In this document: in pieces, positions 7,256 through 18,300 of the stretch
Layout: the number at the start of each line of letters is the position of its first letter
Numbering within the stretch: the stretch's first letter is position 1
NCBI GenBank assembly: GCA_017417465.1
Contig: JAFPZD010000125.1
Location: forward strand, 1 to 50,039
DNA from: Prevotella sp.
Lineage (GTDB): Bacteria; Bacteroidota; Bacteroidia; Bacteroidales; Bacteroidaceae
Direction of reading: 5' to 3'
DNA: 50,039 nucleotides
Position numbers and translations under genes: made by a program
Notes under the pieces: model-generated
Told to the model about the DNA's origin: nothing
Seen by the model: only the letters and a program-made list of their open reading frames with translations
Databases searched by the model: none

Positions 7256-10200
7256 TTAGTGCTTGGGGACACCTACAACCGTCTTCTTGCCCCTGATAAT
7301 GTGAACGCCCTTGGCGTTCTTATGCATGGGCTGTCCACCCATATTGTAGTGGGTGTCTTCGTCCTGCAGTGCTTTCTGCACCATCTCTATGAGGGTTGTT
7401 TCGCTCCAGATGATGTTTACAGTCTGTTCGTCGATGGCTAAGGTGTAGAGTACGAATGCCTTGCCCATAGGAACGACGTAGCCTTTGTCAGCACGGTAGA
7501 AGTGAGCCTCCTCCTGGTTTTCGTTCAGCAGGTAAACTTGGTCGTCACCCACGGTGTAGGGAGCGTATGCCGTTCCAACCAGCAGGTTGCCCGGGTTTTC
7601 GAGAGCAGTGGCTCTTGCAGCTGCAGGTAGCAAAGGTATGTCGACACGCTCGCCCACAGCACCTTTGAGTATGATGCCTTCTCCAGCAGCAGCACATGTA
7701 GTCTCTGACAATATGAAGCTGCCATTATTATAGCTCGTCACATAGTACGCCTGGATGCTGGTATCCGACAGGTCAAGTGCCTCCTTCGAAGCGAAGGTGC
7801 AGACACCGTTGTCTGGCAGTATGACAGTGGCACCTGGAATCAGCGCGAAGTCTTTCACTTGGCTGCCTTCTGTGAACCAGATGACTTCCGAAGGACTCCA
7901 CATATAGCCATCGGCCTCGCAAAGCACTGCGTAGTTCAGTGTGCGGTCGGCGATATCGAGTGTGTATCGGCCTTGGTAGTCAGAGGTTGCGGTGTAGGTC
8001 AGGTCGTCGACCGTCAGAGAGATGGTAGCGCCCATGATAGGTGTGCCATCGTTGGCATTTATCACCCGTCCTGTCAGCGTGATGTTAGGCTGAAGTGTAA
8101 AGACGGCCTCGACGGTTGTCTCGCCCTTGACGGTGATGGTGATGGTGCCCGACGGAGAACCGTCGGGAACGGGGGCTCCAGAACCGTCGGGAACGGCGGC
8201 GCCATTGACTTTCCAGCCTTCGAACAGGTAGCCTACAGCGGGCTTGGCGGTGAGCGTCAGCGTGGTGCCGTAGGGATAGAGGCCCGTTCCGCCACCCTCA
8301 ACGGTTCCACCCTTCGACTCGTAGTCGATGCTCACGTTGTAGTTGCGCGGCTGGAATACTGCCGTCAGCGTGGCATCACCAGTGGGTGTGTAGGTGAAGA
8401 TGGCATCGGTGGCGACGGTGGCGCCATCGGCGGTGGTGCCGCCAGAGGTGTATGTGCCAGTGGAGGCCGAATAGCCACTGGCTGCCGACGACGTGCCGGC
8501 GGTCTCCATCCAGCGCACGAAGTCGTAGCCAGTCTGTGGCGTGGCTGTCAGCGTGACGGGTTGTTCGTAGTCGAACTGTCCGCTGACAGGCGATACAGTG
8601 CCGCCCTCGGCAGGCTGGGCCTTGATGGCGAGGTTCACCTTTCCATCGACAAACTGCACCCAGGTGGCCTGACGACCCACTGCGCCGTTGAAGCCCTCGT
8701 GGTCGGTGATGCCGGCGGTTTGCACGGTGAGCACGTAGTAGCCGTTCTGCAGGGTCACCTCGTTCAGGAGCAACTTGAACGTGCTGTCGGTGATGCGCTC
8801 AATAGTGATGAGGCTGGCATCCTGGGCCACACCCTGACAGTTCAGGGTGATATCGTCGGCAGTGAAGGTGACAGGATCGATGGCCTTGTTGAAGTTGACG
8901 GTCACCTCGGTGAGTTGCTCCATCTGCAGAGTGCCTTCTGCAGGCACACCTTCGATGCTCATTATGGCCAGTTCTACGCTGGGCTTCGGCGAGAAGGTGA
9001 GGAGGAAGGTCTCAACACCGGAACCACTGAGCACAGTATTGGGAACGTCGGCCACGAAGTGCAGTCGGTTCTCGTAGCGCCACATTTGTCCGTCGAGCAG
9101 GGTGCGGTCGGTCTGCCAGATGTTGTCTACAGGAATCTCCTGGCCGTCGCGCTGTCGGGTGATGCTCACCAGCGTCTGCTTGCCCACCGTCGGGTCGAGC
9201 AGGCTGCCGTAGTTCCAGCCGCCATAGTTCGGACGAATGGTGAGCAGATACTCGGTCGCGCTCTGTTTTGTCACGGTGGCATTGGTGGTCACGTGCACAT
9301 CGTTCTGCGTGGCATCGGTGAAGTAGACCTGGTCGGGCAGGTCGTCGGCATCGAGCACGTCGTTGACGAGGAATGCCCTTCCTGCTGGCTCAGCCATAGC
9401 GGGCGTGAAGCCGTGGATGAGCTCGTGGATGGTTACCTCGTCGAGCAGCGAGAGATCCTCGTTGCCGTAACTGGTGACGTGGGTGGCCTCAATGTTGTAG
9501 TCGACGAAATGGCCGAGGAGCGTGCTTTGCAGCCACCACTGGGCGTATGCCTGCGAGTGGGCGCCGATGGTGCCGAACTCGGTGGGGATGCTCTGACCCA
9601 GTGCCAAGGTTTTCTCCTGCCCGTTGAGTTGCGAACTGACGAACTCGAAGTTGACGAAGAGCCCCTTCTTGTTCTCAATGATCTTGGGCTGGTCGGTGAC
9701 CATGCGCACGTTGGTGGCATCGCCATAGCCCTTGTTGTTGATGATGACAGCAAACTCGGCGGGCACCATCGGCTCCACGTCGTCGGTCATGGCATCGTCG
9801 CCGTAGATGTCACGCTGCATGAAGTAGGTGAGGTCAAGTTCGGGCGACGGTTTCACGGTCAGCTTCACGGGGTAGAGGTCGCGCGTGACCTCAAGTTCTG
9901 TGTACGGGTCAATGTATGAGAGCGTGCCGCCGAAGGAGTACTCTGTGTCCACCTCTGGAGCGGCATACTTCGTCGGAATGAAGAGGATGGTGGCCACACC
10001 TGTCTCGTTGCCAGCCAGCGTCCAGCCGCTCTCCATGTCGAGGTCGCCCTCGAAGCCCTTCAGGCTTTCGGTGTGCATTTCCATCTCGTGACTGGTCACC
10101 ACCTGATTGGTGGCGAGGTTGGTCACGTTCAGGCGCAGCTTCATGTCGGTCATGGGGAATTCCTCGTTGCCGTTGAACACTGTGAGCGTACCGCGGAAGG

Positions 10201-13200
10201 CCTGGCGCGTGAGTGTCATGGTCTGGTTGATCTGCAGGGAGATAGTGGCACAGACAGATTCCGTGCTATTATTCTCAGACAAACGTCTGATGACATCGTT
10301 GGTAGCTGTCTCCCACATGTCCTGTAGTGAGATGTAGCCTAAGATTTGTGCTTCCTCGTCGGCCGACATGATGCTATCGGCACACTGGCGGAGAACTTCG
10401 GAATGAATCATGTTCTCATGCAAAGCGCCAGTCTTCTCAAAGTCGAGCTTGTTGTTCATGCGCTCCACAAAAGCCTCCATCTGTGCCTCATTGACGGCCA
10501 TCGGTTTCACATCCTCGAAGTCGACCGTTGCCATCTCACGTCCGGCATTGCTGATTTCACCCATTCTATCTAATACCGCATGCATCTCGCCACTGGTCAC
10601 GTCGGTTACCCACACCTCGTCACCGAAGAACTCTTCCATATAGTCTATGATAGCTTTCATAGCTTTATAAGCAGTAATCACTACCCGCTGGTATTCTACC
10701 AAATACGACGGCAGTATCATTGCAGGTGCTCTTCTTCGCGACTTACCACCCAGTACATTCTTGGCACAGTCCATCATAGCCTCCTCAAGATTACGTTTAC
10801 ATACATAGAGCCCATAGGCCGTTCCCACTTCAGGAACACAACTGATGATACCATCCATACAGTTGCGGAGGTCTTTGAGTGTGGCGTCTTCGAAAGCCAG
10901 TGGCATACACCCTGATGCCACACCATACACACAGCCTACGACGGGCACATTGCCTAACACACAGTCGCGGATGGTATTCGAGATAACACTAATACAATAA
11001 TTACAGTCATCACTGATCTGTATCTGATTACCATTGGAAGCAGCCTCGTAGGATGAACCGCCGCCAGCACCGTTGGGCATGCCGGTACCCAGACCGCCGC
11101 TACCACCGCTACCGCCTAAGGTGGCATTAACGGGACATACCCTGAAGTTGATGCTATGCGGATTGTAGTGCATCTTGTTATCAGTACCGCAGTCCCAGGT
11201 ATAAAGCGTCAGACACACATTGGCACAGCCGCTGTCGTCAAGCTCATAACTCCTTCTGGCACCAGATGGCTCATTGCCCATCTTCGTCACCTTGACAGGA
11301 ACGATGAGGCTCTGCTGCGGAGCGAGGTCGATACCTTCGCAGGGCACAAGACACTCCCAGTGGTAGCCACCCAGATACTCTTTGTCAAAGGTGAACGAGG
11401 TCTCCTTGGCGGTGATCAGACCTTTGTTCGTGAGAATAGCATAGAAGACGAGGCTTTCGCCCACGCCCAGCGAGTCGGCTGCTATGCGGTCGGGCACGAT
11501 GGTCTCCACTACGGGCATCGGCACTCGGGTCTCATACTGTACGGTGGTCACAATCTGATATTCGTCCTCCACCTCAGTCTCTACCACATCCCAACTGATG
11601 CTTACAGCCTCATAGCTCAGGTTCACAACCTTGGTAGTTGTGGTGCCTGGATCAACCAGGATGTTATTCTTGTACGAGTCGTGCTTGTCGGCAGTGACAT
11701 TCAACTGATAGTAGCCTTCGGGCAGTTCCATACTCCACAGGCCGTCGCTGTCTGTCACGCCCTGTGCCACAAGAGCACCTGTGACAGCGTTACGCAATAC
11801 GACCTCAGCCCCGCTGACGTGAGGCGCCTCGTCGGTGTAGTAAGTATATTCGTCGCACACGTCGACCACCAGCGTTCCCTTAGCATCGCTGACGGGAGTG
11901 ATGCTGAAGTTGATGTAGGTTCCGTTACCATTCTCACAGTTGATGCCGATACGCCCAGTGACGGGCACATTCAACTGCATGTCGGCAGTGGGTGTCAGGC
12001 GGAGCACCACAGTGGCGGTGTCGTTCTGAGCCAGGCCCGGCATGGTCTGTCCGGTAAGGGTCTTCATCCAGTCAGGCAGGGCCAGCGTCACTTTGCCGGT
12101 GTTGCCCTTACCCGTATTGGTGACGATAAAGCTAATGTCGCGGCCCTCGTCCTTCAGCATCGTGGTGATGAGCTGGTGGGAAGCCACCTCGAGGTTACCC
12201 TTCTTTGCGCGCCCGTAATAATATAAGGTAATGTCGAGGCTGACACCTTCGGCAGAGGTGACGCGAACAACGACGTTCTCCCACTTGTTGCCAATGGTGG
12301 CCTCAGAGCCCAGCAAATGGAAACCGAGGTCAACGGTTGCTTTGCCTGCGATGGTCTCAGGAACGGTCAGCTGCACATCGAGGTTCTCAGGGCCTTCAAC
12401 CACCTCGGCCTTCACGCCGCTCAGGGGCAGTTTGCCGGGATTGAGCAGGGCAACGGTGTTCTGATAGAGATCACCCACGGGCACGTCGCACTTGATGTAT
12501 TCCGTAGTGGCGCGACGCAGGCCATAGACATCGATACCGGCCATCTCGTCCTTCTTCTTGTCGCCAGGGTAACACACGCCAATGGCGAAATGGCCGGCCT
12601 GCATGGCGAAGGGCGTCCACGTCAGGGTGAAGTTACCGTCTGCGTCGGTCTCCACTTCCTCGGTGGTACGGGCTCCGTCGTTCACAAAGTAGACCTCTGC
12701 CTTTATGCCCGCCACGGCCGAAGCGCCATCGACCACTTGAATCTGGCCCGTGATAACGACTGGCTCGCTCTGGGTATAGACACTCTTGTCGGTCTGTACA
12801 GTAGCCACAAAGGGCGACAAGACATTGACGGTCACTTCAGCCGACGTGTTGTTGGTGTATTGCAGCTCGGTGACGGTGCGCTCTTCATTGACGGTGGCGT
12901 AATAGACTTGGCCGCCTACCTCGTCAGGCAGAGCGACACGGCGCGACAGCGTCAGGCTGTCGTCAACAGCGATGGCGGCTTGTGTGTGTAGTGTGGCCAC
13001 AGCCTCCTTCACGCCCTTGCGATACAGCTTCACTACCGTCTGTTCAGGCAACGGGGCTGCCCCCTCGTTCACCACCTTTATATATATAGTGGTAATACCG
13101 TTGACAAAAGCCTCTTGTGGGTCGGCACTGATTTCAGCGATGCGGGCATCAGGCAACGTCTGGTCTGTGATTAACACGAAGCAGGTGCCTGAGCTGTAAC

Positions 13201-15337
13201 CTTCGAGCGATACGGTGAAGACTACGGTACGCGAGTCGCCCGTCACGTCGTTCTTCTTCGACTGTACCTCTACCTGTACCGACTGCTGTCCGGCAGGTAT
13301 GACGACCTGATGCTCATAGACCAGTCCCTCGTCGTAGTCGCTACTCAGGTTGACGGTCAAGGGTTGGCTCATGTCGTCGGTTGTGTTACGGCTGACGGTG
13401 AGGGTGGTGGTGCCACCCTCCTTAACCGTGCTGGCCGATGAGTTGACTGTGAGTGCTGCACCATCATTGTCGAGCACGGTGAGCGGTGCCGTCACCGACC
13501 CTGCGGCCTCTCCGGCTGCGGAGCAATTGCATGACGACACCCAGATAGCGGCTGTGATGTTGTAGGTGCGGTCGCCCTCTTTCAGTTGATTGTCAACAGG
13601 ACCGAGGTTGAAGTAGATGGACTCCGTTCCGGCAGGCATCTCCAGACTCTTATTACCGTAGTAGAGCCCACCATCGGCATCGTCGCTGATGCGAATGGTA
13701 ATCTTGTTGTCCACCTTGCCTGTACGTGTCAGCACAGCGGCGACGGCGGTGGGACCAGCCGCCTCGCTAATCTGCGAGGGTGTCAGCGCCAAGGTGAGCA
13801 CTGGCATGTCGTTATCCTGCAGGATGACGATCGCCTCGCCCTTATTGTAACCTTTGGCCACAGCTGTGAACTTGTTCGACAGTTCCAAGTTAGGAACATC
13901 GTTATCCAGGCATCGCACGTTGACTGTGACAGCGGTCTGCCCGGCAGGAATGGTGACTGTTGGAGGGAACTCGAATCGCGTCTTGTCTTCGCTGGTGAGT
14001 GAGACCTCAATGGGTGAACCGTCGATAGCCGGACGGCCAGCGCTAACCGTGAGCTGGAAAGTCTCGCCTTCGGTGAGCAATGTCTTCGATGGTGTGAGTG
14101 TCAGGTCGGGCTGCTCGTCGTCGACGATGATGAGACGTGCGGTGACAGGCTCGTAGCCGTCGCCACTGACAGTGATGTCGATGATGCTGTCGTTGTCGAG
14201 CACATCGTTGTTGCCGACAGTGGCGTAGATGACGGCTCCCGACTGTCCGGCGGGAATGTTTACACGCTCAGGGAGCGGCAGACGAGGGTCTGATTGTTGC
14301 GTTGACAACGCAACATACTGGACGAGGAAGCTGTAGGCGTTGTTCCAACGGCCGCTGCGGCTCAGCTTGAGCTGTATGCGCTGGTTACTGCCTTCGTTCA
14401 CCCGCGCACGCGACAATTCGAGAACGAGTTGCTTCGTGATGCTGATGTTTGAACTGAGGACGGTGTTGTTATCCTCGTCTGAGGGATGCTCGCCGGCATT
14501 TTCGTAGGGGATGACCTGCACCTCCACGCGGGCAGCACCGTCGATCCCCAGCAGTGCTGGCAGTGTGACGGTGGCTTGGCGGCTCACCTCCGAGCCGTTG
14601 TTGAGGGTGCCGTCAAAATAGGTAGTGGTGAGCACCTTGCGTGAGGTGCCGCTGAGGCTGACGAGCGTTATCTGCTCGGACCATCCGGCAGCAGTAGGCA
14701 GTTCTCCAATGTTACGCACCTGCCATGCTATGTCCATTGTGTCGCCGGGGCCGACGGCCGATTGGTTGACGCTGACATTGGCTACGGTGAGGTCAGGACG
14801 GGGAATCTCCTCGATGACGACAGCACCACTGACGGGGTCGTCGGCCACGTTCTGCTGAGACTGGCCGCCCATGACGACTCTCGACAGTGAGACGGGCAGT
14901 ATGGTGGTGTTGGGCAGGTCGGCAGCCAAGTCAAACTGCATGGTGAGCAGTTCGCCCTTGTTGTCGACGAGCAGTGAGTTGTCGCTGCTATAGACCACTA
15001 TGCGATAGTTGTGATAGAGCAGTGACTCGTAGCCCGAGGGCTTAATGATGTTGCCCCACGATGTGCCGGTGTCGCGCACCGTTACCTCATGGTTGGTGGT
15101 TCGCGACCGTGACAGTTCGATGGCTACCTGTCCGGTGGTATCGGTCTTCAACGCGTATGGCACGCTGATGTCGAACTGCACACCAGCAATGTCGCTCTGG
15201 TTCTCCAGGACAACGGGCAGTGTGACAGTTTTGCCTGCAGGGTAGCGCAGGGTGTCTACGCGCAGTACGTTCTGCGCGCTGAGGGCTGCAATGATATTGC
15301 AGCATACGAGACAAAGGATGAATCTTAGGTATCTCAT
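7256..15337 (-). CDS. Giant multi-domain surface protein (CARDB, Calx-beta, InlB-like repeats)
   Basis: 2693 aa. A signal peptide (MRYLRFILCLVCCNIIAALS) is followed by a cohesin-like domain (about 22-175, with AGKTVTLPVVLENQSDIAG). Then come a CARDB-like domain (176-300), about four Calx-beta-like domains (300-730), a second CARDB (730-840), a macroglobulin-like Ig domain (843-933) and further Ig-like segments. A glycine-rich hinge (about 1405-1430) leads into a cysteine-rich, helix-forming module (1430-1700). After more beta domains come two InlB-B/Listeria-Bacteroides repeats (about 2230-2420, EGGTVSPV and GYLFEGWKV) and a CarboxypepD_reg-like domain (2416-2500). The last ~25 residues (GGQPM...GVHIIRGKKTVV) look like a degenerate T9SS tail. 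An HELIH string near residue 1965 lacks metalloprotease context. Starts 13 bp after the leucine-rich repeat gene. Likely a cell-surface adhesin or scaffold; ligand unknown. Confidence 0.75.
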   Translation of the reverse strand: MRYLRFILCLVCCNIIAALSAQNVLRVDTLRYPAGKTVTLPVVLENQSDIAGVQFDISVPYALKTDTTGQVAIELSRSRTTNHEVTVRDTGTSWGNIIKPSGYESLLYHNYRIVVYSSDNSLLVDNKGELLTMQFDLAADLPNTTILPVSLSRVVMGGQSQQNVADDPVSGAVVIEEIPRPDLTVANVSVNQSAVGPGDTMDIAWQVRNIGELPTAAGWSEQITLVSLSGTSRKVLTTTYFDGTLNNGSEVSRQATVTLPALLGIDGAARVEVQVIPYENAGEHPSDEDNNTVLSSNISITKQLVLELSRARVNEGSNQRIQLKLSRSGRWNNAYSFLVQYVALSTQQSDPRLPLPERVNIPAGQSGAVIYATVGNNDVLDNDSIIDITVSGDGYEPVTARLIIVDDEQPDLTLTPSKTLLTEGETFQLTVSAGRPAIDGSPIEVSLTSEDKTRFEFPPTVTIPAGQTAVTVNVRCLDNDVPNLELSNKFTAVAKGYNKGEAIVILQDNDMPVLTLALTPSQISEAAGPTAVAAVLTRTGKVDNKITIRISDDADGGLYYGNKSLEMPAGTESIYFNLGPVDNQLKEGDRTYNITAAIWVSSCNCSAAGEAAGSVTAPLTVLDNDGAALTVNSSASTVKEGGTTTLTVSRNTTDDMSQPLTVNLSSDYDEGLVYEHQVVIPAGQQSVQVEVQSKKNDVTGDSRTVVFTVSLEGYSSGTCFVLITDQTLPDARIAEISADPQEAFVNGITTIYIKVVNEGAAPLPEQTVVKLYRKGVKEAVATLHTQAAIAVDDSLTLSRRVALPDEVGGQVYYATVNEERTVTELQYTNNTSAEVTVNVLSPFVATVQTDKSVYTQSEPVVITGQIQVVDGASAVAGIKAEVYFVNDGARTTEEVETDADGNFTLTWTPFAMQAGHFAIGVCYPGDKKKDEMAGIDVYGLRRATTEYIKCDVPVGDLYQNTVALLNPGKLPLSGVKAEVVEGPENLDVQLTVPETIAGKATVDLGFHLLGSEATIGNKWENVVVRVTSAEGVSLDITLYYYGRAKKGNLEVASHQLITTMLKDEGRDISFIVTNTGKGNTGKVTLALPDWMKTLTGQTMPGLAQNDTATVVLRLTPTADMQLNVPVTGRIGINCENGNGTYINFSITPVSDAKGTLVVDVCDEYTYYTDEAPHVSGAEVVLRNAVTGALVAQGVTDSDGLWSMELPEGYYQLNVTADKHDSYKNNILVDPGTTTTKVVNLSYEAVSISWDVVETEVEDEYQIVTTVQYETRVPMPVVETIVPDRIAADSLGVGESLVFYAILTNKGLITAKETSFTFDKEYLGGYHWECLVPCEGIDLAPQQSLIVPVKVTKMGNEPSGARRSYELDDSGCANVCLTLYTWDCGTDNKMHYNPHSINFRVCPVNATLGGSGGSGGLGTGMPNGAGGGSSYEAASNGNQIQISDDCNYCISVISNTIRDCVLGNVPVVGCVYGVASGCMPLAFEDATLKDLRNCMDGIISCVPEVGTAYGLYVCKRNLEEAMMDCAKNVLGGKSRRRAPAMILPSYLVEYQRVVITAYKAMKAIIDYMEEFFGDEVWVTDVTSGEMHAVLDRMGEISNAGREMATVDFEDVKPMAVNEAQMEAFVERMNNKLDFEKTGALHENMIHSEVLRQCADSIMSADEEAQILGYISLQDMWETATNDVIRRLSENNSTESVCATISLQINQTMTLTRQAFRGTLTVFNGNEEFPMTDMKLRLNVTNLATNQVVTSHEMEMHTESLKGFEGDLDMESGWTLAGNETGVATILFIPTKYAAPEVDTEYSFGGTLSYIDPYTELEVTRDLYPVKLTVKPSPELDLTYFMQRDIYGDDAMTDDVEPMVPAEFAVIINNKGYGDATNVRMVTDQPKIIENKKGLFVNFEFVSSQLNGQEKTLALGQSIPTEFGTIGAHSQAYAQWWLQSTLLGHFVDYNIEATHVTSYGNEDLSLLDEVTIHELIHGFTPAMAEPAGRAFLVNDVLDADDLPDQVYFTDATQNDVHVTTNATVTKQSATEYLLTIRPNYGGWNYGSLLDPTVGKQTLVSITRQRDGQEIPVDNIWQTDRTLLDGQMWRYENRLHFVADVPNTVLSGSGVETFLLTFSPKPSVELAIMSIEGVPAEGTLQMEQLTEVTVNFNKAIDPVTFTADDITLNCQGVAQDASLITIERITDSTFKLLLNEVTLQNGYYVLTVQTAGITDHEGFNGAVGRQATWVQFVDGKVNLAIKAQPAEGGTVSPVSGQFDYEQPVTLTATPQTGYDFVRWMETAGTSSAASGYSASTGTYTSGGTTADGATVATDAIFTYTPTGDATLTAVFQPRNYNVSIDYESKGGTVEGGGTGLYPYGTTLTLTAKPAVGYLFEGWKVNGAAVPDGSGAPVPDGSPSGTITITVKGETTVEAVFTLQPNITLTGRVINANDGTPIMGATISLTVDDLTYTATSDYQGRYTLDIADRTLNYAVLCEADGYMWSPSEVIWFTEGSQVKDFALIPGATVILPDNGVCTFASKEALDLSDTSIQAYYVTSYNNGSFILSETTCAAAGEGIILKGAVGERVDIPLLPAAARATALENPGNLLVGTAYAPYTVGDDQVYLLNENQEEAHFYRADKGYVVPMGKAFVLYTLAIDEQTVNIIWSETTLIEMVQKALQDEDTHYNMGGQPMHKNAKGVHIIRGKKTVVGVPKH
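14296..14314. repeat. Palindrome inside the giant gene, copy of 7192-7210
   Basis: GTTGCGTT and AACGCAAC are perfect 8-bp arms around GAC. Both this site and 7192-7210 are followed by ATAC, one differing base, then GGACG. Two of the arm positions differ from the other copy in a way that keeps pairing (CC/GG versus TT/AA). Translated, it encodes part of VQYVALSTQQSD in the first Calx-beta region. Confidence 0.55.
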
Positions 15338-15350
15338 ATTCGTGATGCTT

Positions 15351-18300
15351 TTATTTCTTTACTTTGAACTGTTTGCCGTTAACCTGTATGATATAGACAC
15401 CTGCGGGCAGGTTGTCCCACTGTGCTGAGAGTGGGCGTCCATTGAGGTCAAAGTATTTGCAGTTTGACAATTTGCTGTTTACGATTAGTTCGTCAATGGC
15501 TGTTGGCGCATTGCTGATGGCTACGCCGAGTCGGCAGGCTTGCGGGTCGGTAATGCGGATGCTGCCGACAGTGGCTCCGGCGGGCAGGTCGCTCAGCAGT
15601 TGGTGCCGGCCAGGAGCGAGTGTTCGGCCTGCAGGCGAGTAGATGATGAGTCGCACGCCACCGGCTACGTTGCGCTTGGCTACCGAGAAGCGGCCTTCGA
15701 TGTCGGCAGCCAGATGCAACTGGGCAGAGGTGGCACCGCTGACGAAGAGCTGTATGGCGGCCACCTCATCGTTGTTTGCCAGGACGACAGCACTGTCGTC
15801 ACAGAAGAGCGTATTGTCATTTCCCACTGTAAAATCGCTGGCCGTAGCGGCACGAGCCGGTGCAGGCTCTTCGTAGGCGAGGATTAGGTCCACGGTACCT
15901 ATCATGTCGAGCACGTTGATAGCGCCATCGACATTGGTGTCGGCACAGGTGAAGTTGAACATCTGTCCATTGGCTTTCTTGTCGTAGAGGGTGTAGTAGA
16001 TGACGCTCTGCAGGTCGCCGACGTCGACGGTCTGGTCGGCATTCACATCGCCGTCCTGCCAGTCGAAGCGCAGCAGATAGGTGATGGGGCTCCACCACGG
16101 CATGGTATGGGTATAGGTCAGCACCTGTCCCTTAGGAGCCTGGAGCACGTAGTTGTTGTTGCCAGAGGGCAAGGTCCAGAGCCCGTCGTTGTCTTTCACC
16201 AGTTCGGTGCTTGAAGAACTCAGATCGCCCCATTTGTTCTTATAAATACGACTCATCGATGAGAAGTTGAGTGCGTAGTCACCGGCCTCGTGACGGTAGA
16301 GGTGGAACGTGGAGCTGGGGATGTCGGCGGGAATGCCTAGTGTGATGTCGACGATGATGGTGTCGGCTTCTTGGGGCAGGTCCAACTCATGTGTCTCCCA
16401 GTCAATGAACTGGTAACCGCGCGAGAAGTTCCCATTTGGCAGCACGGCATTGCTGAAGGGTTGCGATATCTCTGTCAACCAGTTGAAGCTCACGTTGAGG
16501 CTGGTGAGTTGTGGCAGTCGTGAGGCTAGCGGGTAGAGGTCACCGGTGAAGTGGTTGCCCTCCAAGTTTAGCTCGGTGAGTGGGGCTATATCCTCATCGG
16601 GGAATCCGTTGAGTGCGCGGCCCAAGTCGCCGCTGATGCGGTTGTGGCTAAGGTTCAGCTTCTTCAGTTGTGAGAGCACAAAGATGGAGTCGGGCAGCAC
16701 GCCTGCCAGTCCCTGCTCCCTGAGGTCGATGGCAGTGATGTAGTCGCCTTCGGTGGTCACTCCGGCCCACTTGCCCATGGCGCGGTGGTCGTTGGTCAGG
16801 TCCCAGGGCTGCTTCCAGTTGGCACCGTCGAGGTTGCGGTAGAGTTGCTGCATGACGGCATAGTCAACCGGGTTGAGCACGTCGCCTGTGAAGAAGGTGC
16901 GAATCTCCATGAATTCCTTCCAGTAGTCGGCGTTGCGGTAGAGCGAGTCCTGGCCCTCGGGCACCTCAAGCACGCAGCGTTTGCGGTAAGTGGCGCTGTA
17001 GTAGCTCATGGCAGGCGGTGTGCCGGCATAGATGCGCAGCAACTTCAGCGAGTCGCAGCCGTCGAAATAATTGAACGCGCTGTTCGAGAGGTAGTCCATG
17101 TTGTGGCCCAGCGAGGCGGAGCGCAATTGCTTGCAATTGTAAGCCACATAGTCGCCCACGGTCTTCACACCGTCGGGAATGGTGAGCGACTGCAACTGCG
17201 AGTTGTAGAAAGCATTGCCCTCTATCTTCTGCAGTGAGTCGGGCAGGTCGATGGCGGTCAGTCCACTGTTCCGGAAGGCTTGATAACCTATCTCCTTCAG
17301 GTTTTCAGGCAGTGCGATGGTCTGCAGGGCTTTGGTGCCATTGAAAGTGTTATTAGGTATGCGTATGAGGTCGGCGGGCAGGTTGACGGTGGCCAGCTGC
17401 TCACAGTTGTAGAAGATGCTGGTACTCAGCGTAGTGATGCCTTCGGGCAGGGTGATGGCCGTGATGCCACTGCCCTCAAAGGCATTGTTTTCGAGCGTCT
17501 TCAGCCCTGAGGAGAGCGTCAGTGCGCCGGTCATTGCCTTGGTGCCCGAGAAGGCTTCGTAGCCAATCTTTGTCAACGACGTGGGCAGACTGCTGAGTTG
17601 CAGATGCTCGTCTTGGCAGAAGGCCCGATACTGTATCTCGGTAATTTGGTCGTTCAGGTCGATGGTGGTTAGCAACGGGCAGTAGCCGAAGGCTCCGGGA
17701 CCGAGGATGCGGATACCGTCGTGCATGGTGACGGTGGTGAGAAGCGGGCACTGACAGCAGTAGTCCTCGGGCAGGTTGATGAGACCCTTCGGCACGTTGA
17801 CGCTCCTGAGTTGCTTGCAATTCTGGAATAGACTGTGCCCCACGGTTGTGATGGCATCGGAGAGGATGACGTCGGTGAGTCCCGTGTTAAAGAATGCCTC
17901 ATATTCTATGGTGGTGAGCGACGGCTGGTCGAGACCGTTGATGACAGCCAGCTTCGGGCATCCATAGAACGCGCTGTGGCCTATCTTCGTAGTGCCGTCG
18001 GCCAGGGTGACGCTCTCCAGTGCGTCGCAGTTGGCTAATATACTATAGGACACCTCCTTTACTCCGGCAGGGAAGGTGAACGTGGTGAGTGAGTCGCAGT
18101 TGTTGAACGCCTGATAGCCTATCGATGTGACGGTGGAGGGTATGTCGCTGAACTTGGCTATAGTGCATCTGTTGAAAGCATTGTAGTCGATGGTCTCCAA
18201 GCCCTCATTGAACGTGAAGCTGGGTACCTGCTGGCAGTAGTAGAACGCCTGGTAGCCTATGGTCTTGCAGGTGGAGGGTATTACTATTGGTGTGGTCAGT

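Noticed and set aside
9420-9450. HELIH zinc-protease motif in the giant protein
   Set aside because: It lies in a beta-rich region without a third zinc ligand or protease fold context, so it looks like a chance match.
7859-9919. 686-codon open frame on the plus strand opposite the giant-protein gene
   Set aside because: It is the mirror of a GC-biased coding strand. It has no signal peptide or domain motif and no promoter, and the minus-strand frame has clear domains throughout.
11156-12226. 356-codon plus-strand frame opposite the giant gene
   Set aside because: Same reason: low-information sequence rich in H, V and G, antisense to well-defined Ig-like domains.
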